From the NCBI RefSeq assembly GCF_026340975.1, contig NZ_JAPEOS010000002.1, forward strand, positions 1-64,000: a stretch of 64,000 bases of DNA, given 5' to 3'. Position 1 is the first letter of the stretch. Each line of letters begins with the position of its first letter. Origin of the DNA: Streptomyces sp. NBC_01214 (GTDB lineage Bacteria > Actinomycetota > Actinomycetes > Streptomycetales > Streptomycetaceae). Of this stretch, positions 15,456 to 25,024 are shown piece after piece. The notes below the pieces were generated by a model. It was not told where the DNA came from and ran no database searches. It saw only the letters and a list, made by a program, of their open reading frames with translations. Position numbers and translations under genes: made by a program.

Positions 15456-15808
15456 GCCGGGACCGGGGTTCGGCCACGGTCTGGGCGGCGCTGGTGGCGA
15501 CGGTGCTGGGTGCGGTGTTCGGCGGGGTGCTGCTGCTCGGCCAGGCCGTCGTGGCCCGCCACCGGGCGGCGGCGGCCGCCGACCTGGCGGCGCTCGCGGC
15601 GGCGGCCACCTGGGCCCACGGGCCGGAGACGGCGTGCGGGGCGGCCCTGCGGGTGGCCCGGGCGCAGGGCGCGTCGCTCGGCGGGTGCCTGCTCCGGGGC
15701 GAGGTCGCCGAGGTCACCGCCCGGATCGCCGCGGGCCCGTTCACCGCGGTGATCCGGGCCCGGGCGGGCCCGCCAAGCCAGCCCCGCCCGCCCGGCCCGC
15801 CGGGCTGA
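15452..15808 (+). CDS. Helicase/secretion-neighbourhood TadE-like protein
   Basis: A 118-residue protein with GTG 15452 overlapping the TadE stop by four bases. It has an N-terminal hydrophobic helix (GSATVWAALVATVLGAVFGG) followed by ARHRAAAAADLAALAAA, the pattern of the second TadE-like protein (Rv3654c type) that always lies beside the DEAH helicase in actinobacteria. Two cysteines (ETACGAA, GGCLLRG) may form a disulfide. It is the last gene of the tad operon, converging on the helicase. Confidence 0.8.
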   Translation: MSRDRGSATVWAALVATVLGAVFGGVLLLGQAVVARHRAAAAADLAALAAAATWAHGPETACGAALRVARAQGASLGGCLLRGEVAEVTARIAAGPFTAVIRARAGPPSQPRPPGPPG

Positions 15809-15854
15809 GGCCCTGGGGGCCCTGGGCCCGGGTACGGGGCCGCGTCGGGTCCCG

Positions 15855-18362
15855 TCAGGACTCGGAGGGCTCGGTGGGTGCGGCGGGCGGTGTGCCCGAG
15901 GTGGCCGGGGTGGCCGGGGATTCGGAGAGGAGGCGCGTCAGGAGGCGGACGGCGCCGCGCTTGTGCAGGGGTTCGTTGCCGTTGCCGCACTTGGGGGACT
16001 GGATGCAGGAAGGGCAGCCGGACTCGCACTCGCAGGCCGCGATCGCGTCGCGGGTCGCCGTCAGCCAGGCACGGGCGGTGTTGAAGGCGCGCTCCGCGAA
16101 GCCGGCACCGCCGGGATGGCCGTCGTAGACGAAGACCGTGGGGAGGAGGGTGTCGGGATGCAGCGGCACGGAGACGCCGCCGATGTCCCAGCGGTCGCAG
16201 GTGGCGAACAGCGGGAGCATGCCGATGGAGGCGTGCTCGGCGGCGTGCAGGGCGCCGCCGAGGATCTCCGGGTTGATCCGGGCCTCGTCGAGCTGGTCCT
16301 CGGTCACCGTCCACCACACGGCGCGGGTGCGCAGGGTGCGGGGCGGCAGGTCGAGCTTGGCCTCGCCCAGCACCTCGCCGGTGATCAGCTTGCGGCGCAG
16401 ATAGGAGACGACCTGGTTGGTGACCTCGACGGAGCCGAAGCAGAGCCGAGCCGAGCCCCACGGGATCTCGGTCTCGGTCTCCAAGACGGAGATGGAGGTG
16501 GTGTCACGGGCCGTGGTGGAGAAGGGCGGGTCCGCCTGCTCGACGAGGGCCGCCGAATCTTCCAGGTCCAGGTGCTTCACGAGGTACGTGCGGCCCTGGT
16601 GGAGGTGGACGGCCCCCTCGTGGACGGCGGTGTGGGCCGCCGACTCGTCGACCGTGCCCAGCAGCCGGCCGGTCGAAGCCTCGACGATCTGCACCGGGCG
16701 GCCGCCGCCACCCCGGATGTCGGTCAGGTCCGAGGCCCGTTCCCGGCGGGTCCAGTGCCAGGCGGTCGCCCGGCGGCGCAGCAGCTTCGCCGCTTCGAGC
16801 TGAGGAAGGAGGTCCTCGGTCGCCGGGCCGAAGAGTTCCAGGTCCGCGTCGGTCAGCGGTAGCTCCGCCGCCGCCGCGCACAGGTGGGGGGCGAGGACGT
16901 ACGGGTTGTCGGGGTCCAGGACGGTGGCCTCCACCGGCCGCTGGAACAGCGCCTCCGGGTGGTGGACGAGGTAGGTGTCCAGCGGGTCGTCCCGGGCGAT
17001 CAGCACGGCCAGGGCGCCCTGGCCCGAGCGCCCCGCGCGGCCCGCCTGCTGCCACAGGGAGGCCCTCGTACCCGGGTAGCCGGCGATGAGGACGGCGTCC
17101 AGGCCGGAGACGTCCACACCCAGCTCCAGGGCCGTCGTGGCGGCCAGTCCGAGCAGCTCGCCGGAGTGCAGGGCCCGCTCCAGGGCCCGGCGCTCCTCGG
17201 GGAGGTAGCCGCCCCGGTATGCGGCGACCCGGCGGGCCAGGGAGCGGTCGACCGACGCGAGCCGTTCCTGGGTGATCACGGAGATCAGCTCGGCGCCGCG
17301 CCGGGAGCGGACGAAGGCGACCGTCCGGACCCCCTGGACCACCAGGTCGGTCAGCAGGTCGGCCGTCTCGGCGGTGGCCGTACGGCGTACGGGCGCACCC
17401 TTCTCGCCGCGCAGCTCGGTGAGCAGCGGCGGCTCCCAGAGGGCGAAGACCACCTCGCCCCGCGGGGAGGCATCGTCGGTGATCTCGATCACCCGTACGC
17501 CGGTCAGCCGGGACGCGGCCGCCGCCGGGTCGCTCGCGGTGGCGGAGGCCAGCAGGAAGACGGGCTGTGCGCCGTAGCGGGCGCACAGCCGCCGCAGTCG
17601 GCGTAGTACCTGTGCCACGTGGGAGCCGAAGACCCCGCGGTAGGTGTGGCACTCGTCGATCACGACGTAGCGCAGGGCCCGCAGGAAGGAGGACCAGCGC
17701 GGGTGGGCCGGGAGGATCCCGCGGTGCAGCATGTCGGGGTTGGTCAGGACGTAGTTCGCGTACTGGCGCACCCACTCGCGTTCCTCGACGGGCGTGTCCC
17801 CGTCGTAGACCGCGGGGCGTACGGCGTTGCCCAGCGGGGCGGCCAGTTCCCGTACGGCGCGCCGCTGGTCGGCCGCCAGGGCCTTGGTGGGGGCCAGGTA
17901 CAGGGCGGTCGCGCCCCGGCCGTTCGGGGCCTCGGCGCCGTCCGCGAGGGCGGAGAGCACGGGCGCCAGGTAGGCGAGGGACTTGCCCGAGGCGGTTCCG
18001 GTGGCCACGACCACGGACGTTCCGTCGAGGGCGAGCTCGGCCGCCGCGGCCTGGTGTTCCCACGGATGGTCGATTCCGGCCGATCCGATCGCGGCTACGA
18101 CGTCTGTTCGGATGCGGTCCGGCCAGACGGCATGACGACCCGCCCGAGGGGGCAAGTGCTCCGTATGAGTGATGCGCGCAGCACGGGAAGGCCCCCGTGA
18201 CAGGCGGTCCAGGACCGTGTCGGGGGTGGGTCGTGGGTCCATGGGTGCCGTGGGCCGTCCGGGACCGTGAGTGTTGGCCATCGGAACCGAGTGTGTCACC
18301 GGCGTGCGGGACAATGGTCCGAAGGCGTCGTGCGCGCCTGCCGGTAAGTGATTGAATGCCAT
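15855..18362 (-). CDS. DEAD/DEAH-box helicase with C-terminal DUF1998 metal-binding domain
   Basis: An 835-residue superfamily 2 helicase. Walker A is ATGTASGKS (120-128), motif II is DECH (236-239), motif III is SATAS, and the C-terminal core holds the Q-R-GR-GR region. It ends with a four-cysteine cluster, CECESGCPSC and PKCGNGN (about 790-810), typical of DUF1998/MrfA-like repair helicases. ATG 18362 (MAFNHLPAG) matches the usual actinobacterial start; the in-frame ORF extends upstream without homology. Such helicases act in DNA repair, for example mitomycin resistance by the Bacillus relative MrfA. It is divergent from bldG with a 70-base shared promoter region. Confidence 0.88.
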   Translation of the reverse strand: MAFNHLPAGAHDAFGPLSRTPVTHSVPMANTHGPGRPTAPMDPRPTPDTVLDRLSRGPSRAARITHTEHLPPRAGRHAVWPDRIRTDVVAAIGSAGIDHPWEHQAAAAELALDGTSVVVATGTASGKSLAYLAPVLSALADGAEAPNGRGATALYLAPTKALAADQRRAVRELAAPLGNAVRPAVYDGDTPVEEREWVRQYANYVLTNPDMLHRGILPAHPRWSSFLRALRYVVIDECHTYRGVFGSHVAQVLRRLRRLCARYGAQPVFLLASATASDPAAAASRLTGVRVIEITDDASPRGEVVFALWEPPLLTELRGEKGAPVRRTATAETADLLTDLVVQGVRTVAFVRSRRGAELISVITQERLASVDRSLARRVAAYRGGYLPEERRALERALHSGELLGLAATTALELGVDVSGLDAVLIAGYPGTRASLWQQAGRAGRSGQGALAVLIARDDPLDTYLVHHPEALFQRPVEATVLDPDNPYVLAPHLCAAAAELPLTDADLELFGPATEDLLPQLEAAKLLRRRATAWHWTRRERASDLTDIRGGGGRPVQIVEASTGRLLGTVDESAAHTAVHEGAVHLHQGRTYLVKHLDLEDSAALVEQADPPFSTTARDTTSISVLETETEIPWGSARLCFGSVEVTNQVVSYLRRKLITGEVLGEAKLDLPPRTLRTRAVWWTVTEDQLDEARINPEILGGALHAAEHASIGMLPLFATCDRWDIGGVSVPLHPDTLLPTVFVYDGHPGGAGFAERAFNTARAWLTATRDAIAACECESGCPSCIQSPKCGNGNEPLHKRGAVRLLTRLLSESPATPATSGTPPAAPTEPSES

Positions 18363-18432
18363 CGCGGCAGCCAATCCCTCGCCTACCTTCGGGTGAGGGG
18401 GCGTCGCTCGATAGCAAGGTGCTGGAGGATCC

Positions 18433-18774
18433 GTGGACCTGTCCCTGTCGACTCGCACTGTCGGCGACCGTACGGTCGTGGAGGTCGGTGGCGAGATTGA
18501 TGTGTATACCGCGCCCAAGCTGCGCGAGCAGTTGGTCGAGTTGGTGAACGACGGCAGCTACCACCTGGTTGTCGACATGGAGCGGGTGGACTTCCTCGAC
18601 TCCACCGGCCTTGGTGTGCTGGTGGGAGGTCTCAAGCGCGTCCGTGCGCACGAGGGCTCGCTCCGTCTGGTGTGCAACCAGGAGCGCATCCTGAAGATCT
18701 TCCGCATCACCGGTCTGACCAAGGTGTTTCCGATCCACACCACGGTGGAAGACGCAGTCAACGCCACCGACTGA
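18433..18774 (+). CDS. bldG: Anti-anti-sigma factor BldG
   Basis: A 113-residue STAS protein starting at GTG 18433 behind ggagg. The phosphoacceptor is Ser57 in VDFLDSTGLG, the position known in BldG. In Streptomyces BldG is needed for aerial mycelium and antibiotic production and works by partner switching with anti-sigma kinases. Length, sequence and the downstream anti-sigma gene all agree with the bldG locus. Confidence 0.95.
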   Translation: MDLSLSTRTVGDRTVVEVGGEIDVYTAPKLREQLVELVNDGSYHLVVDMERVDFLDSTGLGVLVGGLKRVRAHEGSLRLVCNQERILKIFRITGLTKVFPIHTTVEDAVNATD

Positions 18775-18896
18775 CGGCTCCGCGCGGCCCCCTGCGGCCT
18801 TCGGGCGGCAGGGAGCCGACAAGGAGAGCGGGGGTACCGGGCCATGGTTGGCCCGGGCCCCTGTCAAGGCACGCCCGTAGTCCGAGGGGGATGCGC

Positions 18897-19337
18897 ATGG
18901 CCACCGTTGAACTGCGCTTCAGCGCCCAGCCCGAACACGTCCGGACGGCCCGCCTGGTCGCGGCCGCCGTGGCGCGCCGGGTCGGCGTGGACGACGCCGT
19001 CCTCGACGAGGTCCGCCTCGCCGTGGGCGAGGCCTGTTCGCGCGCCGTCGGACTCCATCGGAGCAACGGACTGACCGCGCCCGTACGGGTGGTGCTGACC
19101 GAGGAGGACAAGACGTTCTCCATCGAGGTCGGCGACGAGGTCCCCGGGCCGTCCGGCAGCGCGGCCGATGCGGTGTCCGGCATCACCGCCGTCCTGGAGT
19201 CCGAGGGCGAGACCGAGGACGAGATGGGTCTCGCGGTGATCAGCGGGCTCGTCGACGACGTCGAGGTGAGCAGCGGGGAATCGGGCGGGACCATCCGGAT
19301 GAGCTGGCCCGTCTCCGGAGTTTCCGAGCTTCCCTGA
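18897..19337 (+). CDS. Anti-sigma factor / serine kinase (ApgA-like), BldG partner
   Basis: A 146-residue HATPase (GHKL) protein. ATG 18897 (MATVELRFSAQP) has gaggggg six bases upstream; an ATG two codons earlier is possible. The region VLDEVRLAVGEACSRAV holds the N-box helix and EDEMGLAVISGLVDDVEV the G-box. It lies 122 bases after bldG, in the position of the co-transcribed anti-sigma gene (ApgA/SCO3548 in S. coelicolor), and should phosphorylate or bind BldG. Confidence 0.88.
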   Translation: MATVELRFSAQPEHVRTARLVAAAVARRVGVDDAVLDEVRLAVGEACSRAVGLHRSNGLTAPVRVVLTEEDKTFSIEVGDEVPGPSGSAADAVSGITAVLESEGETEDEMGLAVISGLVDDVEVSSGESGGTIRMSWPVSGVSELP

Positions 19338-19390
19338 CGCCCGGGGTCATCCACTCCGCGCGCAATCCTTCGTATCTTCGGATCTTTATC

Positions 19391-19413
19391 AAGGCCCTGC
19401 TGAGCAGGGCCTT
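19391..19413 (+). terminator. Terminator of the bldG operon
   Basis: Perfect 10-base stem, aaggccctgc / gcagggcctt, with loop tga, followed by a T-rich tail (ttccttttccc). It lies 54 bases after the anti-sigma stop. Confidence 0.9.
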
Positions 19414-19604
19414 TTCCTTTTCCCTAGATCGATGATGAGGCGTCAATGCCTTTGTCCCATTACTACTTTCGAGGGTAATGGAGTGACGCGATCTATTGCT
19501 GAGGAGCGAGAGCACGCCAATTGCGTTTCCTGCGCACTGTTTTGATCGGGGCGCGCTCCCTACAATCCGTCCACATCTTGAGCTCATCACGTCAAGGAGG
19601 ACGA

Positions 19605-22007
19605 ATGACGGGGCTCTTCACCCCTATCGCGCCCGATCGCACCACAGATCTGGCAGCCGCAGTACTTACCGATGACAATCGGCTCATCGTGATCGTCATT
19701 GCGGCCGTGGCACTCGCCGCACTCGTCGTCGCGCAGATCCTGGTCCGCCAGGTCCTCGCCGCCGACGAGGGAACCGACAGCATGAAGAAGATCGCCGCAG
19801 CCGTCCAGGAAGGCGCCAACGCCTACCTCGGGCGCCAGCTGCGCACGCTCGGCATCTTCGCCGTCGTGGTCTTCTTCCTGCTCTTCCTGCTCCCCGCCGA
19901 CGACTGGACGCAGCGGGGCGGGCGCTCCGCCTTCTTCCTCGTGGGCGCCATCTTCTCGGCCGCCACCGGCTACATCGGCATGCGCCTGGCGGTCCGCGCC
20001 AACGTCCGTGTCGCCGCTGCCGCACGCGAGGCCACCCCGGCCGAGGGGGAGCCCGCCAAGGACCTGACCGAGGTCTCCCACAAGGCGATGAAGATCGCCT
20101 TCCGGACGGGCGGCGTCGTCGGCATGTTCACCGTCGGCCTCGGCCTCTTCGGCGCCTCCTGCGTCGTCCTGGTCTACGCCGCCGACGCCCCCAAGGTCCT
20201 GGAGGGCTTCGGTCTCGGCGCCGCCCTGATCGCGATGTTCATGCGCGTGGGCGGCGGAATCTTCACCAAGGCCGCCGACGTCGGCGCCGACCTGGTCGGC
20301 AAGGTCGAGCAGGGCATTCCGGAGGACGACCCGCGCAATGCCGCGACCATCGCCGACAACGTGGGCGACAACGTCGGAGACTGCGCCGGAATGGCGGCCG
20401 ACCTCTTCGAGTCCTACGCCGTCACCCTGGTGGCCGCGCTCATCCTCGGCAAGGCCGCCTTCGGCGACCTGGGCCTCGCCTTCCCGCTGATCGTGCCCGC
20501 GATCGGCGTCATCACCGCGATGATCGGCATCTTCGCAGTCTCCCCGCGCCGCAGCGACCGCAGCGGCATGACGGCCATCAACCGCGGGTTCTTCATCTCC
20601 GCCGTGATCTCCCTGGTGCTGGTCGCGATCGCGGTCTACGCCTACCTGCCGGCCACCTACAAGGAGCTCGTCGGCGTCGAGAACCCGGCGATCACCAACC
20701 ACACCGGTGACCCGCGGATCCTGGCCGTCGTCGCCGTCGCCATCGGCATCGTGCTCGCGGCCCTGATCCAGCAGCTGACCGGCTACTTCACCGAGACCAA
20801 CCGGCGCCCCGTCCGGGACATCGGCAAGTCCTCCCTGACCGGCGCGGCCACCGTCGTCCTCGCCGGAATCTCGGTGGGCCTGGAGTCCGCCGTCTACACG
20901 GCCCTGCTCATCGGCCTCGGCGTCTACGGCGCGTTCCTGCTCGGCGGCACGTCGATCCTGCTCGCGCTCTTCGCGGTGGCCCTGGCCGGCACCGGCCTGC
21001 TCACCACCGTCGGCGTCATCGTCGCCATGGACACCTTCGGGCCCGTCTCCGACAACGCCCAGGGCATCGCCGAGATGTCCGGCGACGTCGAGGGCGCCGG
21101 TGCGCAGGTCCTGACCGACCTGGACGCCGTGGGCAACACCACGAAGGCCATCACCAAGGGCATCGCCATCGCCACGGCGGTGCTCGCCGCGGCGGCGCTC
21201 TTCGGCTCGTACAACGACGCGATCGCCACCGCGGTCAAGGAAGTCGGCGCCAAGGCCGGGGAGATGAACCTCAGCCTGGACATCGCACAGCCCAACAACC
21301 TCGTCGGGTTGATCCTGGGCGCGGCCGTCGTGTTCCTGTTCTCCGGCCTCGCCATCAACGCCGTATCCCGCTCCGCGGGCGCCGTCGTCTACGAGGTGCG
21401 CCGCCAGTTCCGCGAGCACCCCGGGATCATGGACTACAGCGAGAAGCCCGAGTACGGGCGCGTCGTGGACATCTGCACCAAGGACGCGCTGCGCGAGCTC
21501 GCCACGCCCGGCCTGCTCGCCGTGCTCACCCCCATCGCCGTGGGCTTCTCCCTCGGCGTGGGCGCGCTCGGCTCCTTCCTCGCCGGTGCCATCGGTACGG
21601 GCACCCTGATGGCGGTCTTCCTCGCCAACTCCGGTGGCGCGTGGGACAACGCGAAGAAGCTCGTCGAGGACGGCCACCACGGCGGCAAGGGCAGCGAGGC
21701 GCACGCCGCGGTCGTCATCGGCGACACGGTCGGCGACCCGTTCAAGGACACCGCCGGACCGGCGATCAACCCCCTGCTCAAGGTCATGAACCTGGTGGCG
21801 CTGCTGATCGCACCCGCGGTCGTGCAGTTCAGCTACGGCGGGGACAGCAGCCCGATCGTGCGGGCGATCGTCGCGGTCCTCTCGATCGGGGTGATCATCG
21901 TCGCGGTGTACATCTCCAAGCGCCGCGGCATCGCCGTCGGCGACGAGCCCGAGGGCGGAGCCGCCGAGCGGGTGGCCCAGCCGGCCGACCCCGCGACGGT
22001 CTCCTGA
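19605..22007 (+). CDS. hppA: K+-independent H+-translocating membrane pyrophosphatase
   Basis: An 800-residue, multi-pass (about 16 helices) proton-pumping pyrophosphatase. ATG 19605 follows aaggaggacga. The signature DVGADLVGKVE starts at residue 225, and further acidic substrate motifs are DNVGDNVGDCAGMAADLFESY and GDTVGDPFKDTAGPAINPL. GNTTKAITKG carries Lys, not Ala, at the position that separates K+-independent from K+-dependent enzymes. It uses PPi to pump protons out of the cytoplasm. It is a monocistronic core gene, with a soluble pyrophosphatase also present at 62462-62956. Confidence 0.95.
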   Translation: MTGLFTPIAPDRTTDLAAAVLTDDNRLIVIVIAAVALAALVVAQILVRQVLAADEGTDSMKKIAAAVQEGANAYLGRQLRTLGIFAVVVFFLLFLLPADDWTQRGGRSAFFLVGAIFSAATGYIGMRLAVRANVRVAAAAREATPAEGEPAKDLTEVSHKAMKIAFRTGGVVGMFTVGLGLFGASCVVLVYAADAPKVLEGFGLGAALIAMFMRVGGGIFTKAADVGADLVGKVEQGIPEDDPRNAATIADNVGDNVGDCAGMAADLFESYAVTLVAALILGKAAFGDLGLAFPLIVPAIGVITAMIGIFAVSPRRSDRSGMTAINRGFFISAVISLVLVAIAVYAYLPATYKELVGVENPAITNHTGDPRILAVVAVAIGIVLAALIQQLTGYFTETNRRPVRDIGKSSLTGAATVVLAGISVGLESAVYTALLIGLGVYGAFLLGGTSILLALFAVALAGTGLLTTVGVIVAMDTFGPVSDNAQGIAEMSGDVEGAGAQVLTDLDAVGNTTKAITKGIAIATAVLAAAALFGSYNDAIATAVKEVGAKAGEMNLSLDIAQPNNLVGLILGAAVVFLFSGLAINAVSRSAGAVVYEVRRQFREHPGIMDYSEKPEYGRVVDICTKDALRELATPGLLAVLTPIAVGFSLGVGALGSFLAGAIGTGTLMAVFLANSGGAWDNAKKLVEDGHHGGKGSEAHAAVVIGDTVGDPFKDTAGPAINPLLKVMNLVALLIAPAVVQFSYGGDSSPIVRAIVAVLSIGVIIVAVYISKRRGIAVGDEPEGGAAERVAQPADPATVS

Positions 22008-22171
22008 CCCGAGGTCCGGTCAGCGGTACGGGTAGGGCCGGGCAGGGCCGGCCGGTACGCCCGAAAGGCGGATGGGCGGCGCGGACTCACGCGCCGTCTG
22101 TCCGCCTTTGTGCGTCTGCGCAGGGCGGGCGTGTATCTTCCGGGCCGAGAGCCTTCGAAGGGACCAATCCG

Positions 22172-22741
22172 GTGAACAAGAAGATTGCGGCCGCGTTGTC
22201 GGGCGGTGCGGCACTGATGCTCGTCCTGTCCGGATGCGGCGGCGGGGACGATACTGACCAGAAGGCCAGCTCATGGGCCAAGAAGGTCTGTGACCAGTGG
22301 CAGCCTCAGATCCAGAAGATCGAAGCCGCCAACGTCGAGATCAAGCGGGTCGCCTCGGAGAGCAGCAAGCCCGACGAGGTCCAGAAGACCGACTCGGCGG
22401 CGTTCGCGACCATGACCGAGTCGTACAAGGCGATGGCGGACGCCCTGCGATCGGCGGGCGTTCCGCCGGTCAAGAACGGCTCCGCGACCCAGGAGGCGGC
22501 TGCCAAGGGCTTCGAGACGACCTCCACGGGCTACGCCGACCTGAAGACGAAGACGGACGCCCTCGACCCCCAGGACAAGACGAAGTTCGCCGACGGCCTC
22601 AAGGAGGTCGCGGGCGGGCTCAAGGACGTGACGAAGGGCGGCCAGGACGCCCTCGCCACGCTCAAGGCGGGCGGCCTCGGCCCGGCGATCAACAGCCAGA
22701 AGGGCTGCCAGGTCGCGGCGGCGCCGGCGTCCGGCCAGTAG
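22172..22741 (+). CDS. Small lipoprotein of unknown function
   Basis: A 189-residue protein starting at GTG 22172 with gaaggga upstream. The N-terminus (NKKIAAALSGGAALMLVLSGC) is a lipoprotein signal with lipobox LSGC and lipidated Cys22. The mature part is a charged, Lys/Ala-rich helical protein (KKVCDQWQPQIQKIEAANVEIKR) with a second cysteine near the C-terminus (QKGCQVA) that may pair with the one near residue 43. Similar helical lipoproteins are common beside hppA in Streptomyces. No enzymatic motif is seen. Confidence 0.8.
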   Translation: MNKKIAAALSGGAALMLVLSGCGGGDDTDQKASSWAKKVCDQWQPQIQKIEAANVEIKRVASESSKPDEVQKTDSAAFATMTESYKAMADALRSAGVPPVKNGSATQEAAAKGFETTSTGYADLKTKTDALDPQDKTKFADGLKEVAGGLKDVTKGGQDALATLKAGGLGPAINSQKGCQVAAAPASGQ

Positions 22742-22898
22742 CACGGTCGGTCACCAGCACGGCCGGCCCGCGCGGGCGGTGCTGCGCGCGGTACGTCGCT
22801 CAGGGCGGTCGGGGTCCCGGAAGGGGCCGCGGCCGCCCTTTTGCGTTCGCGGCCCGGTGTGATCGGCAGGACGGGTCCCAGCGGACACAATGGGACGC

Positions 22899-24413
22899 GT
22901 GAGTACCACCAGCCTCCCCAAGCCCGAACGCGCCCCCGAGCTCCGCGCCGCCCTGCTCGCCGCCGGATTCACCGCCGACGGGCTGCTCGACCTGCTCGGC
23001 GCCCCCGCCTACGCCGCGCTGGCCCGCAGCGAGACCGTCCCCGCCCTGCGCGCCACCCGTGGCCCGGGCGACGGAGCGCTCGCGAGCCTGGTCCGGCTGT
23101 TCCTGCTCCAGCAGCCGGAGCCGTACGTGCACGCCGCGGAGGCGCTGCCCATCGAGGCGGCGCTGGCCGACGGCTGGCTGCGGCTGGAGGGCGATGAGGT
23201 ACACGCCACCGTCGACGTACGCCCGTACGGCGGCCCGGACGGCGAGGACTGGTTCATCGTCTCCGACCTCGGCTGCTCCGTCGGCGGGGCCGGCGGGATC
23301 GGCAGCCGCGAGGAGGGCGTGGTCCTCGGCGTCGGCGGCGCCTCCACCACCTTGGCCGGGATCACCGTCCGCACCCCGGTCGGCTCCGCCCTCGACGTCG
23401 GCACCGGATCCGGAATCCAGGCGCTGCACGCGTCCCGGCACGCCACCCGGGTCACCGCCACCGACGTCAACCCCAGGGCCCTGGAATTCACCCGTTTGAC
23501 GCTGGCCCTGTCCGGGGCCCCGGAGGCCGAGCTGCTCGCCGGGTCGCTGTTCGAGCCGGTCGGCGAGGCCACGTACGACCTCATCGTGTCGAACCCGCCG
23601 TTCGTGATCTCCCCCGGGGCCCGGCTGACGTACCGGGACGGCGGTATGGGCGGCGACGACCTGTGCCGGACCCTGGTCCAGGAGGCCGGCGCGCGGCTCA
23701 ACCCGGGCGGGTACGCCCAGTTCCTCGGCAACTGGCAGCACGTCGAGGGCGAGGACTGGCGCGACCGGCTGCGCTCCTGGGTGCCGCGCGGCTGCGACGC
23801 CTGGATCGTGCAGCGCGACGTGCAGGACGTGACGCAGTACGCGGAACTGTGGCTGCGCGACGCGGGCGACCACCGGACGGACCCCGCCGAGTACACGCAG
23901 CGGTACGAGGACTGGCTGGACGAGTTCGAGGCCCGCGGGACCAAGTCGGTCGGCTTCGGATGGATCACCTTGCGCAGGACGGACGCGGCAGAGCCCTCGA
24001 TCGTGGTCGAGGAGTGGCCCCACACGGTGGAGCAGCCGCTCGGCGAGACCGTCCTGGCCCACTTCGCGCGCCAGGACTACCTGCGGCAGCACGACGACGC
24101 GGCCCTGCTGGAGGCCCACTTCGCGCTGGCCGAGGAAGTGGTCCAGGAGCAGGTCGGCGCGCCCGGCGCGGAGGATCCGGAACACGTCGTGCTCCGGCAG
24201 AACCGCGGAATGCGGCGCGCCACCAAGGTCGACACGGTCGGCGCCGGCTTCGCCGGAGTGTGTGACGGCTCACTGAGCGCGGGCCGGATCCTGGACGCGA
24301 TCGCGCAGCTGGTCCAGGAGGACCCGATCGTGCTGCGGGACCGCACTCCGGAGGCCATCCGGCTGCTGGTCGAGCAGGGCTTCCTGGACCCCGTGGCGGG
24401 CCCCGCGCAGTAG
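22899..24413 (+). CDS. Class I SAM-dependent methyltransferase (HemK/PrmC-like fold)
   Basis: A 504-residue protein. GTG 22899 gives the conserved start STTSLPKPERAPELRAAL. There is no ribosome site and a cacaat -10-like box ends about ten bases upstream, so it may be leaderless. An N-terminal helical domain (to about 150) precedes the SAM-binding motif ALDVGTGSGIQALHA (about 167-181) and the N6-adenine/Gln-methylase motif SNPPFV (about 233-238). A C-terminal helical domain extends to the end. The NPPF signature points to methylation of a planar nitrogen in protein, RNA or DNA; the target is unknown. The gene is conserved near topA in actinobacteria. Confidence 0.85.
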   Translation: MSTTSLPKPERAPELRAALLAAGFTADGLLDLLGAPAYAALARSETVPALRATRGPGDGALASLVRLFLLQQPEPYVHAAEALPIEAALADGWLRLEGDEVHATVDVRPYGGPDGEDWFIVSDLGCSVGGAGGIGSREEGVVLGVGGASTTLAGITVRTPVGSALDVGTGSGIQALHASRHATRVTATDVNPRALEFTRLTLALSGAPEAELLAGSLFEPVGEATYDLIVSNPPFVISPGARLTYRDGGMGGDDLCRTLVQEAGARLNPGGYAQFLGNWQHVEGEDWRDRLRSWVPRGCDAWIVQRDVQDVTQYAELWLRDAGDHRTDPAEYTQRYEDWLDEFEARGTKSVGFGWITLRRTDAAEPSIVVEEWPHTVEQPLGETVLAHFARQDYLRQHDDAALLEAHFALAEEVVQEQVGAPGAEDPEHVVLRQNRGMRRATKVDTVGAGFAGVCDGSLSAGRILDAIAQLVQEDPIVLRDRTPEAIRLLVEQGFLDPVAGPAQ

Positions 24414-25024
24414 TCGACCCCGGAATGTAACCCGAGGTTCGCCTGCCGTATCCACAGGGCTGCGAGTCTCCTGCACAGGGGGATCCGGGGGGATCCCGAG
24501 AGCAGCCCGGGGGCAAGGGGAATCGGCGCGGAACACGGTCCGGCGATCTTCGCGGCGGCCGTGTTCCCGCTGTTCGGGGCCGCTCGGCAGGCCTGGCGGA
24601 GGCGCGTGCTCTTCCACCGTGCACTGGTGGCGCAGGGCGCGCGCCCCGTCTCGGTCGAAGCGCCGGCCGGGCTCCTCGACGGGGCCGTCAAGGCCCTGGG
24701 ACCGGGGCGCCCCGCGCGGCTCCGGCACCGAGATCGAGGGACCCGGGCGGACCGGGACGCGGCCGCGGATCCGGTCCGGAAAGCCGAGGTCGCAGCAGGC
24801 CCGGGACCAGGCACGAAGGCGCGGCCAGACGGCCCCCGGGCCACCCTGCCCGGTGATCGGGAACGCCCCGGCGCGGCATCCGGGCGGCAGAAACGGCACT
24901 TGTCGGGTTACCGTTCGAGTGGCCGTTGCGGGCTTCTGCCGTTTGACACGGGGGCGGGTTGTACCGTCACACTCCGCAGCGTCGCCGTACTGCGACCGAG
25001 TGCCGACCGGAGAGAAGAGCCAAG
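24414..25024. other. Intergenic region upstream of topA
   Basis: About 610 bases. A forward frame from about 24500 to 24750 (FPLFGAARQAWRRRVLFHRALVAQ) shows coding-like third-position GC but has no good start upstream of GTG 24561. It runs on without a stop into topA, losing its bias after about 24750. It may be a decayed gene. The topA promoter should lie in 24900-25010. Nothing else is supported. Confidence 0.35.

Noticed and set aside
19587..21704. Reverse frame of about 700 codons opposite hppA
   Set aside because: Antisense of a highly conserved pump gene; the translation is Asp/Gly/Glu low complexity.
24943..24967. ttgaca followed by taccgt upstream of topA as a promoter
   Set aside because: The spacing is only 13 bases, too short for the main sigma factor.
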